This document shows, piece by piece, positions 38,105 to 45,460 of a stretch of 64,000 nt of DNA. The notes beneath the pieces were generated by a model. That model saw nothing but the letters and a program-made list of their open reading frames with translations, was not told the origin of the DNA and ran no database searches. Positions within the stretch are counted from its first letter, which is position 1. Every line of letters begins with the position of its first letter. The position numbers and the translations under genes are program-made. The stretch comes from Slackia exigua ATCC 700122 (lineage in GTDB: Bacteria > Actinomycetota > Coriobacteriia > Coriobacteriales > Eggerthellaceae), in NCBI RefSeq assembly GCF_000162875.1, contig NZ_GG700630.1, forward strand, positions 760,015-824,014, given 5' to 3'.

Positions 38105-38731
38105 TTACAGCTTGATGGATTCGCCAGGCTTGATGAAGAGCAGCCGCACCGCGATGCGCGCCATCTCCTCGGATGATTCCTCCATGCCGGTTTCTATCCA
38201 GCGGCAGATGACGCCCAGGTACGCATTGGCGTAGAACGCGACGTAGTAGTCCACGAAGGCGGTGCGGTCGGCGCGGTAGCGCGCATGCAGCAGCGCGAGG
38301 ATGAAGTTGTCGCACACGTAGGTGCGCAGGCGGCCGCCGAACGACGGGTCGCCGCCCTCGCCCATGACAGCCTGGAGGAACTCCGCCTGGCCGCGCAGGT
38401 AGTCGAAGAGCTCGACGAGCACGGGCAGCGGGCGGCGCGTAAGCGCATAGCGCCCGACCGATATGACCGACAGGCTCTTGAGATGGGGCTGCAGGCAGCT
38501 CAAGCCCTCAAGGACCTCGTCTTCAAGGGAGCGGAGCAGGTCGTCTTTATCCTTGTAGTGGTTGTAGAACGTGCCGCGATTGAGGTCGGCCTTCGCGCAG
38601 AGGTCGTTGATGGTGAACCCGTCGAGCCCACGTTCGTTCATAAGCGCGATCAAGGCATCGCGCAACGCCGCCTTGGTGCGTGCGATGCGCCGATCCTCGG
38701 CGTTCGACGTGTTCGACGTGCTCGACGACAT
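38105..38731 (-). CDS. TetR-family transcriptional regulator
   Basis: A 208-residue regulator with an N-terminal helix-turn-helix (about 22-68; [28 protein letters not shown]) and a helical ligand domain of the TetR_C type. It is 25 bases upstream of the giant activase gene on the same strand, so the pair is probably auto-regulated as an operon. The inducer is unknown. Confidence 0.9.
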   Translation of the reverse strand: MSSSTSNTSNAEDRRIARTKAALRDALIALMNERGLDGFTINDLCAKADLNRGTFYNHYKDKDDLLRSLEDEVLEGLSCLQPHLKSLSVISVGRYALTRRPLPVLVELFDYLRGQAEFLQAVMGEGGDPSFGGRLRTYVCDNFILALLHARYRADRTAFVDYYVAFYANAYLGVICRWIETGMEESSEEMARIAVRLLFIKPGESIKL

Positions 38732-38764
38732 TCCCCCACCGCCTTCCGCATTCCGTCCAATCTG

Positions 38765-38800
38765 TTAGACAAAGTGACTAATTTTGAACACCGTGTCTAA
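38765..38800. promoter_or_regulatory. Candidate TetR operator
   Basis: TTAGACA (38765-38771) and TGTCTAA (38794-38800) are a perfect inverted pair, with TTAG/CTAA also nested inside the left part. It lies 35-70 bases before the TetR-type start, in an AT-rich gap, where an autoregulatory operator would be expected. Confidence 0.45.
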
Positions 38801-38857
38801 TAACGTAAGATTGTAGAAAGCGGCGCGCAGGAAGGCAAGCGCCTGCGCGGCGAATCC

Positions 38858-40285
38858 TTATTTATCCGCGTGCTGGGGAATCTCGTCGGTGGAGGCCTCG
38901 TCCAGGTTGCCGCTGTAGACATAGTGGTGCGTCTCGCGGGCGATCAGGCCCGACAGCAACAGCACGACGATGATGTTGGGCACTGCCATCAGCGCGTTCG
39001 CCACATCGGACGCGTTCCAGACGACATTGGCGACGCCAAGCGATCCCACGAAGGCCGCGAGCACATACAGCACCTGATACGGTCGCACGGCATGCTTGCC
39101 GAAGAGGTAGGCCGCGCAGCGGTTGCCGTAATAGCTCCAGCCGAGAATCGTCGAATACGAGAACAGGATCATGCCGACGACCAGGATGGGGGTTCCCACG
39201 TACGGGATGGACGCGAAGGCCGCGCTCGTCAGCTGCGCGCCCGCGGTAATCGAGCCGGAGGCGATCTGGTCGACGACCTCGGAATGCGCGAGCATCGTGG
39301 ACACGAGCACGATGCCCGTGAGCGCGCAGATGACGACGGTGTCCCAGAAGGTGCCGGTCATGGACACGAGCGCCTGACGCGCAGGATTGCGCGTGGAAGC
39401 GGCCGATGCCACGATGGGCGCCGAACCCAGGCCCGATTCGTTGGAGAACAGACCGCGGGCGCAGCCGAACTGGATGGCCGCCATGACGCCGGAGCCGAGC
39501 AGGCCGCCGAACGCCGAGCGCGGATCCAAGGCCGCCGTGAAGATGAGCTTGATGGCGGGCCATACGAAATCCCAGTTCATACCGATGATCATGATGCAGC
39601 CCCATGCATAGGCGATCGCCATGAACGGCACGAGCTTCTCGCACACCTTCGAAATCACGGTCACGCCGCCGAAGATGACGATGGAAACCATGATCACGAT
39701 GCCGAGCCCGATGCCCCAGACGGGAATGCCCGGCGCATTCGCGAGGATGACCGTCGTCATGGAATTCGACTGCACGGCCGAGCCGATGCCGAACGACGCG
39801 ATGGCGGCGAACAGCGCGAAAAGCACCGCGCCCGCCTTCGCCCATGCCGGAACGGAACCGTCGGGACGCGTGAACGCGCGCTCCCATGCGTACATGGCGC
39901 CGCCGAGCATCTTGCCCTCGTGGTCCTTCACGCGGTACTTGACCGCCGCATAGGTTTCGGAATACTTCGTCGCGATGCCGAAGACGCCGGTCAGCCACAT
40001 CCAGAGCACGGCCCCGGGGCCGCCCGCGAGGATGGCCGTCGCCACGCCGACGATGTTGCCCGTGCCGATGGTGGCCGAAAGCGCCGTGGTCAGCGCACCG
40101 AACTGGCTGATGTCCCCTTCGGCATCGGGATCCTTCGTGATGGAGAGCTTGATGGCGAGCGGCAGCTTGCGCTGGATGAATCCCGTGCGCGCCGTCAGGA
40201 ACAGATGGCTTCCCAGGAGAAGCACGATCATGGGAACGCCCCAGACGAACCCGTCAACCGCATCGATGATTCCGACGATATCCAT
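38858..40285 (-). CDS. Alanine/sodium symporter, AGCS family
   Basis: Sodium-coupled amino acid transporter of 475 residues with about eleven membrane segments. The family motif GTGNIVGVATAILAGGPGAVLWMW and FGCARGLFSNESGLGSAPI are intact, and the N-terminus VWGVPMIVLLLGSHLFLT is typical. Start 40285 has AAGGGAAG upstream. Likely imports alanine or glycine. Monocistronic on the minus strand. Confidence 0.93.
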   Translation of the reverse strand: MDIVGIIDAVDGFVWGVPMIVLLLGSHLFLTARTGFIQRKLPLAIKLSITKDPDAEGDISQFGALTTALSATIGTGNIVGVATAILAGGPGAVLWMWLTGVFGIATKYSETYAAVKYRVKDHEGKMLGGAMYAWERAFTRPDGSVPAWAKAGAVLFALFAAIASFGIGSAVQSNSMTTVILANAPGIPVWGIGLGIVIMVSIVIFGGVTVISKVCEKLVPFMAIAYAWGCIMIIGMNWDFVWPAIKLIFTAALDPRSAFGGLLGSGVMAAIQFGCARGLFSNESGLGSAPIVASAASTRNPARQALVSMTGTFWDTVVICALTGIVLVSTMLAHSEVVDQIASGSITAGAQLTSAAFASIPYVGTPILVVGMILFSYSTILGWSYYGNRCAAYLFGKHAVRPYQVLYVLAAFVGSLGVANVVWNASDVANALMAVPNIIVVLLLSGLIARETHHYVYSGNLDEASTDEIPQHADK

Positions 40286-40755
40286 GTGCTTCCCTTCTTC
40301 GCATGGCCGCATCGAATCCACGCCGCGCGTACGCGCGTGCAAAGCCCGAACCACGTTTCGTATCGGCTCAAATCGCGTTGCATCGTTATTGAACTGCGCA
40401 TACGTCTTACGACGATGTTTCGGGAAGTATAGGGAGCCTGCATTTCGGCAAGGTTTCGTTCTCGGGAAAAGAAGGCGAACTATTCCGTGAGCGGCGTTCG
40501 AAGGCGGCTGAGGCATATGCGGCGGCATCCGCCGTGCCCATCGAATCGAAACGCATCCTCTCCCTGCGTGCGGAGGCGCCGCTCAACGCATGCCCGCGAT
40601 GCGGCCGGGCGCCCGCGCATTCATCCCAACTACCCGCGCATAGCTCAGGAGAATCGCTCGTCGGGCTCGGCGCGGCGGCATCCGCCGCACCCATCCCCGC
40701 ATCTCAGAAAAATGCCGGCTAGGCAAGCCGACCGTACGGTGCTAGTATCGGGACG
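40286..40755. other. Intergenic region without recognised gene
   Basis: Divergent spacer between the symporter and the FMN riboswitch. Two similar GCGGCGGCATCCGCC blocks (40522 and 40671) are seen; otherwise I find no gene or clear promoter. Confidence 0.5.
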
Positions 40756-40916
40756 CTGTTTCAGGGCGAGGTGAAATTCCTCACTGGCGGTAACGGAGAA
40801 GATCGGGCAGACGGCCCGCCTCCGAAGTCCGCGACCCTCGGCTCGTTGGTTCGAGTCCCGAGGTTGACCCGGTGCGAATCCGGGACCAACGGTTAAAGTC
40901 CGGATGGAAGAGGCAG
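40756..40916 (+). promoter_or_regulatory. FMN riboswitch (RFN element)
   Basis: Conserved RFN segments are present in order: CAGGGCGAGGTGAAATTCC, ACTGGCGGTAA, GCCCGC, CGCGACCC, the variable arm, GGTGCGAATCCGGGACC, AACGGTTAAAGTCCGGATGG. P1 is CTGTTTC (40756-40762) pairing with GAGGCAG (40910-40916), which abuts the ribosome site AGGTGA of ribU, suggesting that FMN binding hides translation initiation of the riboflavin transporter. Confidence 0.95.
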
Positions 40917-40927
40917 GTGATGCAATC

Positions 40928-41518
40928 ATGTCCGAACAGTCTCGTATCGCGTCCATCAAGAACACCAACAGGTGGGACACCCGGCAATTGGTGACGATGG
41001 GACTCATGACCGCGCTCGCGGCGCTCCTCTCGTTCGTCCAGTTCCCGATCTTTCCCGGCGCGGACTTCCTCAAATACGACCCGTCGCTCGCGGCGTCGAT
41101 GGTCGTCGGATTCGCGTACGGCGCCGGTCCCGGCATGGTCGTCGCGCTGCTTGCGGCCACGATCCAGGGCTTGATCATGGGCAACTGGGTCGGTGCGCTC
41201 ATGAACTACGTCGCGGCTCTCTGCTTCATCCTTCCCGCATCCCTCATCTACAAGCGCTTCCACACGTTCAAAGGCGCGATCGGAGGCCTGCTCGTCTCGA
41301 TCGTCGTGGTGGTGGTCGGCAACTGCGCCTCCAACCTGACGCTCGGCGTGTGGTTCTTCTACGGATCGGCCGACGCCATCCTGCCGCTCATGCTGCCGGC
41401 CGTCATCCCGTTCAACATCATGAAGGCAGGCCTCAACTCCCTCTTGGCGCTCGCGGTGTACAAGACGGTATCGAACCTGATCACACCTAAGAAAGACCAG
41501 GTGAAGGGACGCGAATGA
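40928..41518 (+). CDS. ribU: Riboflavin ECF transporter S component
   Basis: Substrate-binding membrane subunit of 196 residues for riboflavin uptake. It has the N-terminal basic segment, LVTMGLMTALAALLSFVQFPI and the FLKYDPSLAASMVVGF stretch that is characteristic of RibU, and six hydrophobic segments. ATG 40928 is used because the earlier in-frame ATG (40904) lies inside the riboswitch P1 region. The FMN riboswitch directly upstream and ECF genes directly downstream confirm the role. Confidence 0.94.
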   Translation: MSEQSRIASIKNTNRWDTRQLVTMGLMTALAALLSFVQFPIFPGADFLKYDPSLAASMVVGFAYGAGPGMVVALLAATIQGLIMGNWVGALMNYVAALCFILPASLIYKRFHTFKGAIGGLLVSIVVVVVGNCASNLTLGVWFFYGSADAILPLMLPAVIPFNIMKAGLNSLLALAVYKTVSNLITPKKDQVKGRE

Positions 41519-41570
41519 GGACCATGCCCGAACCCTCGGCCCGAAGCTTCGCCCTCGCAAGGAAGCAATC

Positions 41571-43565
41571 ATGATCGACTGCACAGACGTCATATTCACC
41601 TACGACGGAGCGGAGCATGCGCTCGACGGCGTCAGCCTGCATGTGGATGCCGGCGAATTCGTCTGCGTGCTCGGCGGGAACGGATCGGGCAAATCCACGC
41701 TCGCGAAGCACCTGAACGCGCTGCTCGTCCCCGATGAGGGCACGGTGCGTATCGACGGGCACGACACGTCCGATGCGGACGCCACCTTCCTCATCCGTTC
41801 GACCGCGGGCATGGTGTTCCAGAATCCCGACGACCAGATCGTGGCGTCGCTCGTGGAGAACGACATCGCGTTCGGCCCCGAGAACCTCGGGGTCGCGCCC
41901 GCCGAAATCAGACGACGCGTGGGAGACGCCTTGGCCGAAGTCGGGCTCATCGGTTTCGAAGACCGCGAGACCACCGCGCTTTCCGGCGGGCAGAAGCAGC
42001 GCGTCGCCATCGCCGGCGTGCTTGCCATGGATCCGAAGATCCTGATCCTGGACGAGGCGACCGCGATGCTCGATCCGCGCGGCCGCGCAGGGCTCATGCG
42101 CGTCTGCAAAGACCTCAACGCGCGCGGCATGACCATCGTCATGATCACCCATTTCATGGACGAGGCCGCCGAGGCCGACCGCATCGTCGTCATGAACCGA
42201 GGGCGCATCGTCGCGCAGGGCGCGCCCGAAGATATTCTGACCCAAGCGGACATGCTGGCCGAACTGAACCTGGAGATGCCGTTCGCGAGCACGCTTTCGC
42301 TCGACCTCGCGCGCCGCGGCATCGATGTCGGCATGCACGTGCATGCGCCTGCGCTCGAGCGCGCCCTCATGGATAAGGCACACGCCGAGGGATGGTGCGA
42401 GGGCACCGCCCGCATAGGCCAGCCTGCATCTTACGATACGGAGGGCGCCCCGGACGTCGCCGGCATCGCCGCAGCAGCCGGCATCACCGCCGCCGATACC
42501 ACTACCGCCGGCGTCGCCGCAGCCGACCTCCCTTCATCCACCGCTGCGCGCGAAAACGCGGCCCGCGAAGCCGACGCGGGCGCACCGGATGCGGCTGGCG
42601 AGGCTTCGACTGCCGCGGCCGAGACGGACGCCCTCGTCCGCATCGAAAACGTGTCGTTCACCTATATCGCCTCGAAACGCGCACGCGCGCAGATCGAACG
42701 GGAGATGCGCCATTCCTCCAAACCTGCGAAATGGGGCAACGACCCGTCCGAGACCTGGGCGCTGCGCGATATCGATCTGACCGTCGCGCCCGGGGAATTC
42801 TTCGGCATCGCGGGACATACCGGGTCGGGAAAATCAACGCTTATCCAGCACTTGAACGGCATCGCTCACCCGACGATCGGACGCGTGCTCGTGCACGGGC
42901 TCGACATCGCCGACAAGAGGAACGCACGCACCGTGCGCGGCGAGGTCGGTGTCGTGTTCCAATACCCCGAGCACCAGCTCTTCGCGGCCACCGTGCATGA
43001 CGACGTGGCCTTCGGCCCGCGCAACCTGGGACTGGACGCGGACGAAGTCGAGCGCCGCATCGTCGATGCGCTTGCGCGCGTCGGACTCGATGCGGCGGAA
43101 ATCGGCACGGCGAGCCCGTTCGAGCTTTCCGGAGGACAGCAGCGCCGCGTCGCCTTCGCCGGCGTGCTGGCCATGCGACCGCATATGCTCGTGCTGGATG
43201 AGCCCGCCGCCGGGCTCGACCCGAAGGCGCGTGCGGAGTTCCTCGAGCTCATCCGCGCCTTCCACGACCAGGACGGGATGTCCGTCGTCATGGTCTCGCA
43301 CAGCATGGACGATCTGGCGCGGCTCTGCGACCGCATCGCCGTGATGAACGAAGGGCGCCTGTTCGCCGTCGGCAGGCCTGCCGAAATATTCCTGCGCGGC
43401 CCCGAACTCAAATCCATCGGCCTGGGCCGCCCTGCAGCCCAACGTCTTGCGGAAACCCTGCAGGCTCAAGGCCTGCCGCTCGATGCGGACGTGCTCTATG
43501 ACGAACCGACGCTTGCCCGCGCCATCGCGGATGTGCGTGCGCGGGCGAAGGCGGTCACCCGATGA
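41571..43565 (+). CDS. Fused energy-coupling factor ATPase, two ABC domains
   Basis: A 664-residue protein joining two ECF-type ATPases, equivalent to EcfA1 and EcfA2. The first domain (about 1-240) has GGNGSGKS and LSGGQKQRVAIAGVLAMDPKILILDEATAMLD; the second (about 360-600) has GHTGSGKS, LSGGQQRRVAFAG and MLVLDEPAAGLD. They are joined by an Ala/Thr-rich low-complexity linker of about 80 residues (ITAADTTTAGVAAAD). It begins 52 bases after ribU and overlaps ecfT by 4 bases. It energises uptake by driving the S and T subunits. Confidence 0.93.
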   Translation: MIDCTDVIFTYDGAEHALDGVSLHVDAGEFVCVLGGNGSGKSTLAKHLNALLVPDEGTVRIDGHDTSDADATFLIRSTAGMVFQNPDDQIVASLVENDIAFGPENLGVAPAEIRRRVGDALAEVGLIGFEDRETTALSGGQKQRVAIAGVLAMDPKILILDEATAMLDPRGRAGLMRVCKDLNARGMTIVMITHFMDEAAEADRIVVMNRGRIVAQGAPEDILTQADMLAELNLEMPFASTLSLDLARRGIDVGMHVHAPALERALMDKAHAEGWCEGTARIGQPASYDTEGAPDVAGIAAAAGITAADTTTAGVAAADLPSSTAARENAAREADAGAPDAAGEASTAAAETDALVRIENVSFTYIASKRARAQIEREMRHSSKPAKWGNDPSETWALRDIDLTVAPGEFFGIAGHTGSGKSTLIQHLNGIAHPTIGRVLVHGLDIADKRNARTVRGEVGVVFQYPEHQLFAATVHDDVAFGPRNLGLDADEVERRIVDALARVGLDAAEIGTASPFELSGGQQRRVAFAGVLAMRPHMLVLDEPAAGLDPKARAEFLELIRAFHDQDGMSVVMVSHSMDDLARLCDRIAVMNEGRLFAVGRPAEIFLRGPELKSIGLGRPAAQRLAETLQAQGLPLDADVLYDEPTLARAIADVRARAKAVTR

Positions 43566-44362
43566 AGGCCGCATTCTCCTTCGGAAGCCCCTATCCGGGA
43601 ACGAGTTTCATCCATAGGCTCGACCCGCGCGCGAAGCTTCTGTTCGGCTGCATCTACATGGGAATCATCCTGGCGGCGCAGGACTTCGCGCAGCTCGGCG
43701 TCATCGCGGCATTCGGCGTGCTCATGTATGCGGTCTCGCGGATACCCGTCGGCAACGCCTTGAAATCGCTAGCGCCGCTGCTGGTCATCGCGCTGCTCGC
43801 CGCCGTGCTGAACCTCTTCACCGTGCAGACGGGAAGTCTACTGGTCGACGTCGGATTCATCCACATCACGACCGGCGGGGCGCGGTCGTGCGCCTTCATC
43901 GCCTGCCGCATCACGCTCATGATGCTGGGAATGAGCCTTATCACGATGACCACGATGACGCTCGATCTGACCGAAGGAATCGAGAAGATCCTCGGGCACT
44001 TCAAGCGCTTCGGCATGCCGGCGCACGAGATCGGCATGATCTTCGGCATCGCGCTGCGATTTCTGCCTCAGTTCGCAACCGAATTCGTGCTGATCCGCCA
44101 GGCACAGATCAGCCGCGGGGCAGACCTCGCAGGAAGCCCGGTCAAGGGCGTGCGCATGGTCTCTTCGCTGCTCATTCCCCTGTTCACGAGCGTGTTCCGC
44201 CATGCCGAGACGCTCTCGGCCGCCATGGATGCACGCTGCTACCACGGAGCCGACGGGCGCACCGAGATGCATCCGCTCTCCTATTCGCGCCGCGATGCCC
44301 TAGCGCTTGCATGCCTGATCGCGCTCGGTATCGCCATCGGCGCCATGAACGTGCTGCGGTGA
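43562..44362 (+). CDS. ecfT: Energy-coupling factor transmembrane protein EcfT
   Basis: Membrane scaffold of 266 residues linking the ATPase and the S component. The N-terminal FIHRLDPRAKLLFGCIYM, and two coupling-helix motifs ISRGADL and AETLSAAMDARCY (the xRG family pattern appears as AMDARCYHG) mark EcfT. Overlaps the ATPase gene by 4 bases, so with ribU it makes a self-contained group I-type flavin transporter. Confidence 0.92.
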   Translation: MKAAFSFGSPYPGTSFIHRLDPRAKLLFGCIYMGIILAAQDFAQLGVIAAFGVLMYAVSRIPVGNALKSLAPLLVIALLAAVLNLFTVQTGSLLVDVGFIHITTGGARSCAFIACRITLMMLGMSLITMTTMTLDLTEGIEKILGHFKRFGMPAHEIGMIFGIALRFLPQFATEFVLIRQAQISRGADLAGSPVKGVRMVSSLLIPLFTSVFRHAETLSAAMDARCYHGADGRTEMHPLSYSRRDALALACLIALGIAIGAMNVLR

Positions 44363-44373
44363 AAGGAGTCCTC

Positions 44374-44805
44374 ATGGACGATCAAGGCATGCAGACCGTG
44401 CTCGACTATCTGACGCACGTCCCGGCATGGTATCTGGCAACGACCGACGAGCATGACGGCGGCCAGCCGCGCGTCCGGCCGTTCAGCTTCGCCGCCATCG
44501 AGAACGGCAGGCTCTGGTTCAGCACGTCCAAGGACAAAGACGTCTACCGCGAGCTTCTGGCCAATCCGAAGTTCGAACTGTGTTCCTGGTGGGTCGGGCA
44601 TGGATGGCTCGTCATGTCAGGGGTGGCGAACATGACGGATGCCGTGAGCGACGAGGTGCGCACGGCGGGCTTCGAGCACATGGTCGCCCTCGGCGAAGGC
44701 CACGACTCCCCCGACGACGGCCGCCTGACCTACTTCAGCGTGAAGAGCGCACGCGCCCGCATCGACGACATCGACGGCTCGTCGCGCGAAATCGCGTGGG
44801 AATAA
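44374..44805 (+). CDS. Pyridoxamine 5'-phosphate oxidase-family flavin-binding protein
   Basis: A split-barrel protein of 143 residues (VPAWYLATTDE, PRVRPFSFAAIENGRLWFSTSKDKDVYREL), similar to general-stress FMN-binding PNPOx-like proteins. GAAAGGAG lies just upstream and it begins 11 bases after ecfT, so it is the last gene of the FMN-riboswitch operon. The natural guess is that it uses FMN; the substrate reaction is unknown. Confidence 0.85.
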   Translation: MDDQGMQTVLDYLTHVPAWYLATTDEHDGGQPRVRPFSFAAIENGRLWFSTSKDKDVYRELLANPKFELCSWWVGHGWLVMSGVANMTDAVSDEVRTAGFEHMVALGEGHDSPDDGRLTYFSVKSARARIDDIDGSSREIAWE

Positions 44806-44907
44806 ACCGAATGCGCGAGCGCATCGCGCCAGACGATCGTCCCTCGCACCAAGTACTTCCCGAGCAAGCCTTCCCGCTGTTTCTCCGGACGTAATTCAGC
44901 AACCGCC

Positions 44908-45056
44908 TCAGACGCGTCGTATGGGATGTCGGACAACGGTTCTCAGCTTTTCGGGTACGACTTTGCGGACATCGCCGAGATAGATTTCGTGATGATGCCC
45001 GGCTTCTTGGAAGGCAGATAGAGCTCCTTGCATTCCTTCTTGAAGTCGTACGCCAT
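44908..45056 (-). pseudogene. GyrI-like domain protein, internally deleted and frameshifted
   Basis: From ATG 45056 the first 21 residues (MAYDFKKECKELYLPSKKPG) match the N-terminus of GyrI-like small-molecule-binding proteins. The reading frame then runs out, but a shifted frame down to the TGA at 44908 gives HHEIYLGDVRKVVPEK and LRTVVRHPIRRV, the family C-terminus. Around 150 central residues are missing, so a deletion joined the ends with a frame change. It is a relic between the flavin operon and the DUF1292 gene. Confidence 0.85.
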
Positions 45057-45083
45057 GCGACATCTCTTTCCCCTCATGAAGAA

Positions 45084-45116
45084 GGAAGGGACCGAGGCAT
45101 GCCCTCGATCCCTTCC
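45084..45116 (-). terminator. Terminator after the secDF-DUF1292 operon
   Basis: Arms GGAAGGGA and CGAGGC-type inner stem pair (45084-45097 with 45103-45116) just downstream of the DUF1292 gene, followed on the minus strand by TTCTTC; the T stretch is weak. Confidence 0.55.
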
Positions 45117-45126
45117 GCGCATCCGT

Positions 45127-45456
45127 TCATTCGAAACGGTAGATATCCTTCGTGGCTCCGACGAAATCCGCATAGACCTCGGCGAGAATGCCTTCGTCGC
45201 ACACGAGTTCGAACTCGGACGGTTGGCCGTCTTCGTCGAAGGCGACGGCCTCGAGGATCATGACCTCACCGGACGACTTGGCAGGATGGCCCTCGTCCAC
45301 GGAAAAGAAGAACCCATAGCTGCGCCCTTCGTGGATGAGCAGGCCCAGGAATTCGAGATCCATCGGATCGCCATGCTCGTCCTCGAACGAGAAGACCTGG
45401 CCCTCCTCGACGGGCGGCGCGAAGTTCGGAGCGCTCCCTTTGCGTGCCTCTGCCAT
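45127..45456 (-). CDS. DUF1292 domain protein
   Basis: A 109-residue acidic soluble protein of the DUF1292 family (YrzB-like), with the pattern FSFEDEHGDPMDLEFLGLL and the closing FELVCDEGILAEVYADF. The function of the family is unknown. It begins 4 bases after secDF stops, so the two are one operon. Confidence 0.85.
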   Translation of the reverse strand: MAEARKGSAPNFAPPVEEGQVFSFEDEHGDPMDLEFLGLLIHEGRSYGFFFSVDEGHPAKSSGEVMILEAVAFDEDGQPSEFELVCDEGILAEVYADFVGATKDIYRFE

Positions 45457-45460
45457 AGGA

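Noticed and set aside
33073-38115. A 1680-codon open frame on the plus strand opposite the activase
   Set aside because: It is the antisense shadow of a high-GC gene whose minus-strand product has clear domains; the plus product is Arg/His/Asp-rich without any motif.
40904-40927. An earlier in-frame ATG for ribU
   Set aside because: It lies inside the closing stem of the FMN riboswitch; ATG 40928 has a proper ribosome site and family N-terminus.
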